Below are positions 58,595-64,000 of a stretch of DNA of 64,000 bases, in pieces. The position numbers and the translations under genes were made by a program. The notes beneath the pieces are model-generated. The model was given only the letters and a program-made list of their open reading frames with translations. It was not told where the DNA came from and ran no database searches. Numbering within the stretch: the first letter of the stretch is position 1; the number at the start of each line of letters is the position of its first letter. Where the stretch lies: contig NC_058192.1 in NCBI RefSeq assembly GCF_907165205.1, forward strand, positions 27,680,001 to 27,744,000, given 5' to 3'. This DNA comes from Coccinella septempunctata. Its lineage: Eukaryota; Arthropoda; Insecta; Coleoptera; Coccinellidae.

Positions 58595-60418
58595 AATAAT
58601 AATAATAATATTTATTGATTCCATTAGATTACATAACGTAAAATTGGAATAGGTCAGAAACATGGAATAGAAAAATGGTTAACCTTTACAAAATTCTTTG
58701 AAATCACCTATATTGTAGGGCTCACAGTTTAACCCTCTAATACCCAAGTCCGCCTTGAGACTGGTTGCATATAAGTGGATACAAAATTATTCTGCCCATG
58801 TCCGCCTTCAGTATAGGTTCATTTTGTGAGTATACAGGTGTTATGTAAATCAGTTAACTATTTGCGAAAAAAAGATGTAGTTTACATAAGCTAATTTGAA
58901 ACTATACGGAAATGATTTTATAAAAGAAAAAAAACTTGGGCATTAGAGGGTTAAAATCACAGGATACAAAGCTTTCTTAAATTTTAAAGGGTCAGAAATA
59001 TTTCTTATTTTAGGTGGCAACATGTTGAAAATACTCACTGCCATATATTCTACGTTTTTTTCTCTTAAAGTAGTCTTGTGTGCTGGTACAGTATAAGGAA
59101 ATATTCTTCTAGTAGCATTTAAATTTTTGTAAGGCTCGAAATAATGTTTGTGTTTACAGAAAAAAATCATTAATCTAAATATATATAAACCATAGATAGT
59201 TAGAATATTATTGCCTTTAAAGAATCCCCTACAATATTCTCTATATCCTAAATTTAACATTGTTCTTAAAGCTTGTTTTTGAATGACAAATAAATCGCTC
59301 ACATAAGAATTACCCCAGAAAATTATTCCATATGACAGGATAGATTGAAAGCTGGCAAAATTTACAACTTTAAGCAGATCAAAATCGATTTGCTTTCTCA
59401 ACATAAAAAGCATGTAGTTTACAGAATTGAGTCTACCTCTAAGATGTTCAATATGAGGTCCCCATTTAAGGTGTCTATCCACTACAATTCCCAAAAAAGT
59501 AACACTCTCTCTAACCATGACATCATTACCTGAAAAGTTTATTGACAAAGGAAAGTGCAATTTAGATCTTTCACTATAGAAAAATAAACACTGCGTTTTA
59601 TCAACATTCAAAACAAGATTGTGAGCTCCCAACCAGTCACCCACTGACTTCAGTACACTTTTTGAGTTTTCTATAGCTGTTGCAACACAAGGGGATTCGA
59701 GAATGTAGTTGGTATCATCAGCAAACATACCCATATTGTGCCTGCTTGGAATTCTGGCCTTAGGTAAACCATTAATGTAGATAATGAAAAGTGGAGGTCC
59801 TGGGATACTTCCCTGTGGAACGCCCATAGTGATTACTCTCTCGTTGGACTGCAATATTTCACCATCCACTTCCATAACAACTATCTGTCTCCTGGATGAC
59901 AGGTAACTCTCCATTAGCTTTAACTGATTGTCTCTGATGCCGTAGTCCTCAAGAATTGATAACAATCGTTCATGATCCACACTATCAAAAGCCTTGGTAA
60001 GATCCAAGAATAGACCCAAGGGAACCTCACCTTGTTCGAGGGTAACTAAAACTTTCTTTATAAGTTCAAATGTGGCGGTTTCAATATTTCTGTTCTTCAC
60101 AAAGCCATGTTGATGTTTCGAGATAACATTAAATTTTTGAAAAAAACTCAGAAGTCTGTTACATAGAATTTTCTCGAAGACCTTTGAAAATGAAGATAAG
60201 ATGTTGATAGGTCTGTAACTATTTGGCTCTTCAATGGGACCCTTCTTATATATTGGCTTCACAATGGCAATCTTCAGACTGTCCGGAAAAATGCCCTCTT
60301 TAAACGAACGATTGATTATAAAACATAGGGGTGAAAGAATAATTTCAATCGATGCCTTGACAATTTTCATTGGAATTTCATCATAACCAACGGACTGTTT
60401 GTTCTTTAAAGATTTCAC
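58595..60418 (-). mobile_element. Non-LTR retrotransposon with 491-codon reverse transcriptase, C-terminus cut by a MITE
   Basis: Related to family A. The frame 60418-58943 covers the reverse transcriptase from VGYDEIP, and its first Met is internal. Motifs: FLDLTKAFDSVDHE (D139), GVPQGSIPGPPLF (usual LGP is IPG), MFADDTN (catalytic DD at 234-235), then the thumb and C-terminal domain. The last codons, TL-stop, come from the MITE at 58729-58954. The original ending (CEPYNIGDFKEFCKG) lies beyond it at about 58725-58680. The element ends in TTATTATTATT at 58595. Endonuclease and ORF1 are missing. Confidence 0.85.
58729..58954. mobile_element. MITE with TTAACCCTCTAATRCCCAAG ends and TTAA duplication
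   Basis: Left end TTAACCCTCTAATACCCAAG, right end the complement of TTAACCCTCTAATGCCCAAG. TTAA at 58729-58732 and 58951-58954 fits piggyBac-type insertion. It removes about 16 C-terminal residues from the reverse transcriptase. Confidence 0.85.
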
Positions 60419-61083
60419 AGCTGATAGAAGCTCACTGTGTGAATATTAGAGTTAATATTCCATGAATATATCATAACGTTGAATAATTTTCCTTAGATAG
60501 ATTTTCCTTGAACAGATTTTTATCACATTCATTGCTGTATCCCGTTGCAGGGAAAGAATCTACAAAAAGACTAAAAAGGGAGAAAACAAAAAGAAAAGAA
60601 AAATAAAGGAAAAAGAAAAAAAAGGTGCGAACAGACTTATAATTTTTCAGGGCTAATTGCGACTGTGTGCTCTCCTGTGACTGTAGAGTCCCAACCGTGA
60701 CCTACATATCCTACCACACTCCGGGCATGGATAGTCACCAGCATACGTTAATTCTCTCAAAGAATCCCAAAATCCTGGCCAATCAGGGCAAAGCTAACAG
60801 ATTGAAAGAGCAGAAGACAGTTGTCTCTTTCTATGTCAACAAATATTCACAGAACACACCGATATCGATCTTGACTTACTTTATGCAAATATTTTCCCGC
60901 TCGAGAGATCGGTCTCGGCGCTCTTGTGATTATTTTATTATTATTCTTCTGAATTCAGAGTGGTTATTGAATAGCGTTGAGTTAATTATTGTAATTCGCA
61001 AAAACACAAATTGTGACATTTACTCACCAATCGACTGGACAAAGCAATTTTGATTGCTGAATTTCAAGAGAACAACATTACAC

Positions 61084-62355
61084 ATGGACCAGCAAAAGTG
61101 AGTTCGAACTTTTATATTTTTTTTTGCTTATGTTTTATTTGTTTTTATGTTTTTAGTTTGCCACCTATGTGGAAAACAATTGGTATACCAAACAATTTTC
61201 CAGTGTGTCGAACAAAAATCGGCACCTAAAAAAAATGCATAGCTAAGCACTTGGGGGAAAAAAAACAAAGCATGGTTAATGCCCACTTTGCTCTGATGAG
61301 GATAAAATATCATTTGGATCCCACGAAAATTTGATAGATCATTTGGAGCAGATGCATTCTTTGGTAATCCAACAGTCTAGCCATCATTTTGCAAACAAGG
61401 AAGATTTTGAGGCTTGGAGTTCTCTTTCCAACAGGAATGTAGATTACATTTTAGAACGAGCAGTTAAAACTGATTCTGCTGAAGAATATATTTATTGTAA
61501 CTGCAATTCGTAGTAATAATATAGGTTAGTTTTTGAAGAGCTGAATCACAATCATGAAATTTTAATACATATATTATTTTTAGGATATGTGAGTCCATGT
61601 AGCCATCGAAATATGAAGAAGGGAGGCAGCATTAAGATATCTGGATTATGTCCATCAAGAGTTTCTGTTAAAATTAACAGTTCTGGTAACATTTTTATAG
61701 CATCACATTACATTCCTTCATTCATTTTATTTCAGTAGTGGCGGTCAAATATATAGAGACACATGTTGGTCATAATGATGAACTTCGATCTAAACGTCTC
61801 TCCAATACTTAGCAGGAACTTCTTGCAAACAAACTTGTTGCCGGAGTAACTAAGGAAAGAGTTCTTGAAGATGCAAGTTACATGAATGAAGGAAAATTAG
61901 AGAGAATGAATATTTCAACAAAAGGAGATCTCTCATATATCATTCGAAAATTTAACATAAACAAACAGCGAAATGCAGATGATATGACAGCAACAGCCTT
62001 AAAAGTGGAAGAATTGAACAGTCAAGATGAAAACACTGTTTTCTTATTCGAGCAGATAGGTATGTTTTTATACACTAATTTGATTCTGATTTAATACCTG
62101 CTTGTCATATTTTTATCAGGAGAAAGTCACCCTCAGCCACAAATTGAAGATTTTGCTATAGCTTTCATGAACAAGACTATGGAAAGAAAGCCGAGGGAAT
62201 TCCCAAAAATTATTTGTATTGGTGGCATATCATGGAACCAACATGAGGAATTATCAATTGACTATTGTTTTAGTGAAATATGAGAACAATGTTGGGTTCC
62301 CTGTATGCTTTTTGATTTCTAATCGTTTGGATCAGACGATCCAAATTTTTTTAGG
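61084..62355 (+). pseudogene. MULE-like transposase remnant with zinc fingers and introns
   Basis: Broken reading of a transposase. Zinc-finger-like pieces: SNKNRHLKKMH near 61215, and CPLCSDE..SFGSHENLIDHLEQMH at 61285-61360. Then NKEDFEAWSSL and EEYIYCNCNS (61400-61510). After intron-like gaps come the segments 61585-61685, 61740-62060 and 62120-62350. Near 62300 two frames read NNVGFP and VCFLISNRLDQ, matching the GFP..FLISNR.DQ motif of MULE transposases. Several stops and frameshifts. The family call rests on the last motif and the domain order. Confidence 0.5.
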
Positions 62356-62383
62356 TCATTGAGGGAAAGACTTGGAGAATATA

Positions 62384-63431
62384 TTATCCCTTTAGCTTCC
62401 AGAATGCCCGTGATGCCGAATTGATACGGTTGTGTATTTCCGTGTCAAGGTAAGCCCTAGTATTTATGAAGCTTCCCAAGTATTTGAACTGCTCGACCTG
62501 TTCTAGAGTTTCATTCTCCAGGCTGATATCTGTTTGAAGGCTTTCTGGCGGACTAACCAGGATTTTGGTTTTGTCGATATGGAGTCTAAGGCCTAAAGCT
62601 TCGTATATATGTTTATAGGTGTCCAACATTATTTGTAGATCCTCCGAGCTGCTAGCGATAAGTGAACAGTCGTCTGCATATTGAAGTTCAGTGATAAACT
62701 TGGTACTGGTTTTTGCTCTGAGGCGCTTCAGGTTAAACAGGCCACCATCAAATCTGAATCTTATGCCAACACCTCTTACAGGCATACTCATGTCAGCAAT
62801 CATCGATACAGCTATGGCGAAAATATTGAACAGTAAAGGCGCTAATACGCAACCTTGTTTTATTCCAGAGTTGGTTGAGAAATGGTCGGTTGTAGAACCA
62901 TTATCCTGTAGCGGTGTTGTTGGTATGAAGGCTTTCACACACTGCTTAGAATTTTTCGGGTACTCCAAGACGTGCCATGATTTTCCATAGCGCTCTCCGA
63001 TTCACCGAATCGAACGCCTTACTTAGATCGATGTAGGCTGTATAGACCCTTGATTGTTGTTCACGGGCCTTCTCTTGCAGCTGTCGCAGTGTGAAAATTA
63101 GGTCCACCGTACCTCGATTTGGTCTGAAACCGCACTGGGATTCAGGCAATAGCTTCTCCAAGAGTGGAACCAGACGATTAGCCATAATCTTCGAGAGAAT
63201 TTTACCGGCCACACTAAGCAACGATATGCCCCTGTAGTTGTTGCAATTCGACGTATCGCCTTTGTTCTTATAGAGGTTGATAACTAAAGCGTCTCTGAAG
63301 TCTTGTGGCACATTTCCCTGTTCCCAGATCTTGCGGAATAGTGTTAGGAGACTATTGACAATGTCTTCATCCAAGGCCTTGAATATCTCGGCTGGAATGC
63401 CGTCTAGACCAGGTGACTTATCATTTTTCAT
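62384..63431 (-). pseudogene. Non-LTR retrotransposon reverse transcriptase, one frameshift, cut by LTR element copy 2
   Basis: Frame 63431-62946 has KSPGLDGIPAEIFKAL, NYRGISLLSVAGKIL, GFRPNRGTVDLIF and YIDLSKAFDSVNR. It shifts near 62960 to frame 62968-62384 with IKQGCVLAPLLFNIF, the catalytic LQYADDCSLIASSS and FKYLGSFINTRA. All core reverse-transcriptase blocks are present. The 5' part ends exactly at the LTR at 63434, so the LTR element jumped into it. Clade not assigned. Confidence 0.85.
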
Positions 63432-63433
63432 AT

Positions 63434-64000
63434 TGTAACCAGTCCGGCCCTTGCGGTCGGACCTTTCGAGAACCAGAGCGGTCGAGAGCTTCCAGAATAA
63501 CCGCGAAGGTACCTGAATGTTTCCGGCGCCTATATAAGCCCAGCGGAGGAGCAGGTAGGCAAGTATAAGTACAGTTACAGTGCAAGCGACTAGTGGAAAT
63601 AAATAGTGGTGAAATAGTAAGTTTGTGAGTTATAAGTTTATTAAGTGTAAATAAATAATTTTAATCAGTCGGACGTTTTAATTTAGCGAAGAAAACGTTA
63701 CATTGGTGTCAAGTGTGCGGTTCAACATCGCTCGAATTAAATAAATAATTTTGGATATTAGGAGTTCATGCCAGTGACCACAAGACTGCAGAACGCGATG
63801 GAGACTCAAGCGGTAATGGACTTTTTGAGAAAATTAAATGAGAAAATGGACGACAATTCTTGTAAGTTGGAAGAAAATTCTCGAAAATTGAATGAGAAAA
63901 TGGACGAGAACTCTTATAAGTTAAATGAGAAAATGGACGAGAACTCTTGTAAGTTGAACGAACAAATGGTCCAAATGGAAGAAAATTCTCGAAAATTGAA
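63434..64000 (+). mobile_element. Second copy of the macrodomain LTR element (5' LTR and gag start), cut by window end
   Basis: The LTR 63434-63704 (271 bp, TGTAACC...GTTACA) matches the other copy's LTR but has small deletions. It is followed by the same primer region and gag ATG at 63769 (MPVTTRLQ). Gag is in one open frame to the window end, with an extra coiled-coil repeat unit compared with copy 1. Whether this copy has reverse transcriptase lies outside the window. Confidence 0.92.
63769..64000 (+). CDS. Gag N-terminus of LTR element copy 2 (partial)
   Basis: The start ATG has the same upstream context as the copy 1 start. Repeats of the form KLNEKMDENS occur at 63823, 63889 and 63925, making a longer heptad-type coiled coil than in copy 1. 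The frame is open at the window end. Confidence 0.85.

Noticed and set aside
60667..61053. 128-codon plus-strand frame
   Set aside because: No recognised domain, and it is next to a decayed transposase; too little to call a gene.
1..64000. CRISPR arrays, bacterial operons, tRNA or rRNA genes
   Set aside because: The window is clearly eukaryotic. The tandem repeats at 29470-30085 lack regular repeat/spacer structure, and no cloverleaf or rRNA stretch was recognised by eye; a tRNA scan was not possible.

Overview
The window is insect nuclear DNA. It is AT-rich, with spliced genes, GT/AG introns of 73 bp to 11.9 kb, and a dense load of transposable elements. Three conserved insect genes could be reconstructed exon by exon with consistent splice phases. 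They are the last two exons of a Spätzle-family Toll ligand (+, 37-632), a complete six-exon triple-SH3 gene matching Dlish of the Fat/Dachs growth pathway (-, 3971-14552, 345 codons), and a complete five-exon RING-CH gene of the MARCH1/8 type (+, 15125-44323, 357 codons). Dlish and MARCH start head to head, 572 bp apart, and so probably share a promoter region. I cannot name the species; gene content and transposon families fit an insect, but nothing seen separates beetles from other orders.

Layout. 1-632 spätzle-like 3' end; 633-3970 intergenic. 3971-14552 Dlish, whose two large introns hold a decayed RNase-H-type non-LTR retroelement, an ORF1 remnant and several inverted-repeat elements. 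14553-15124 bidirectional promoter. 15125-44323 MARCH, whose first three introns (7.9, 8.1 and 11.9 kb) hold a hAT element with 8-bp target duplication, foldback elements, a satellite array, two copies of an APE-type non-LTR element, RLE-type retroelement ends, and a P-element relic nested in one of the non-LTR copies. 44324-52480 has no recognisable gene. 52994-56909 is a young, complete Gypsy-like LTR element on the minus strand. 57180-62360 holds repeats, a 491-codon non-LTR reverse transcriptase broken by a MITE, and a decayed MULE-like transposase. 62384-63431 is a non-LTR reverse transcriptase interrupted at 63434 by a second copy of the LTR element, on the plus strand and cut by the window edge.

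The main find is the LTR element at 52994-56909. Its single long frame joins gag directly to integrase, with protease, reverse transcriptase and RNase H missing. After the integrase it encodes a TARG1/OARD1-like macrodomain, keeping the Lys and Asp at the catalytic spacing, followed by a perfect C-x7-C-x5-C-x3-H zinc finger. The LTRs differ at only 2 of 285 positions and are flanked by a 4-bp duplication, so a retroelement carrying a predicted ADP-ribose hydrolase module moved recently in this genome.
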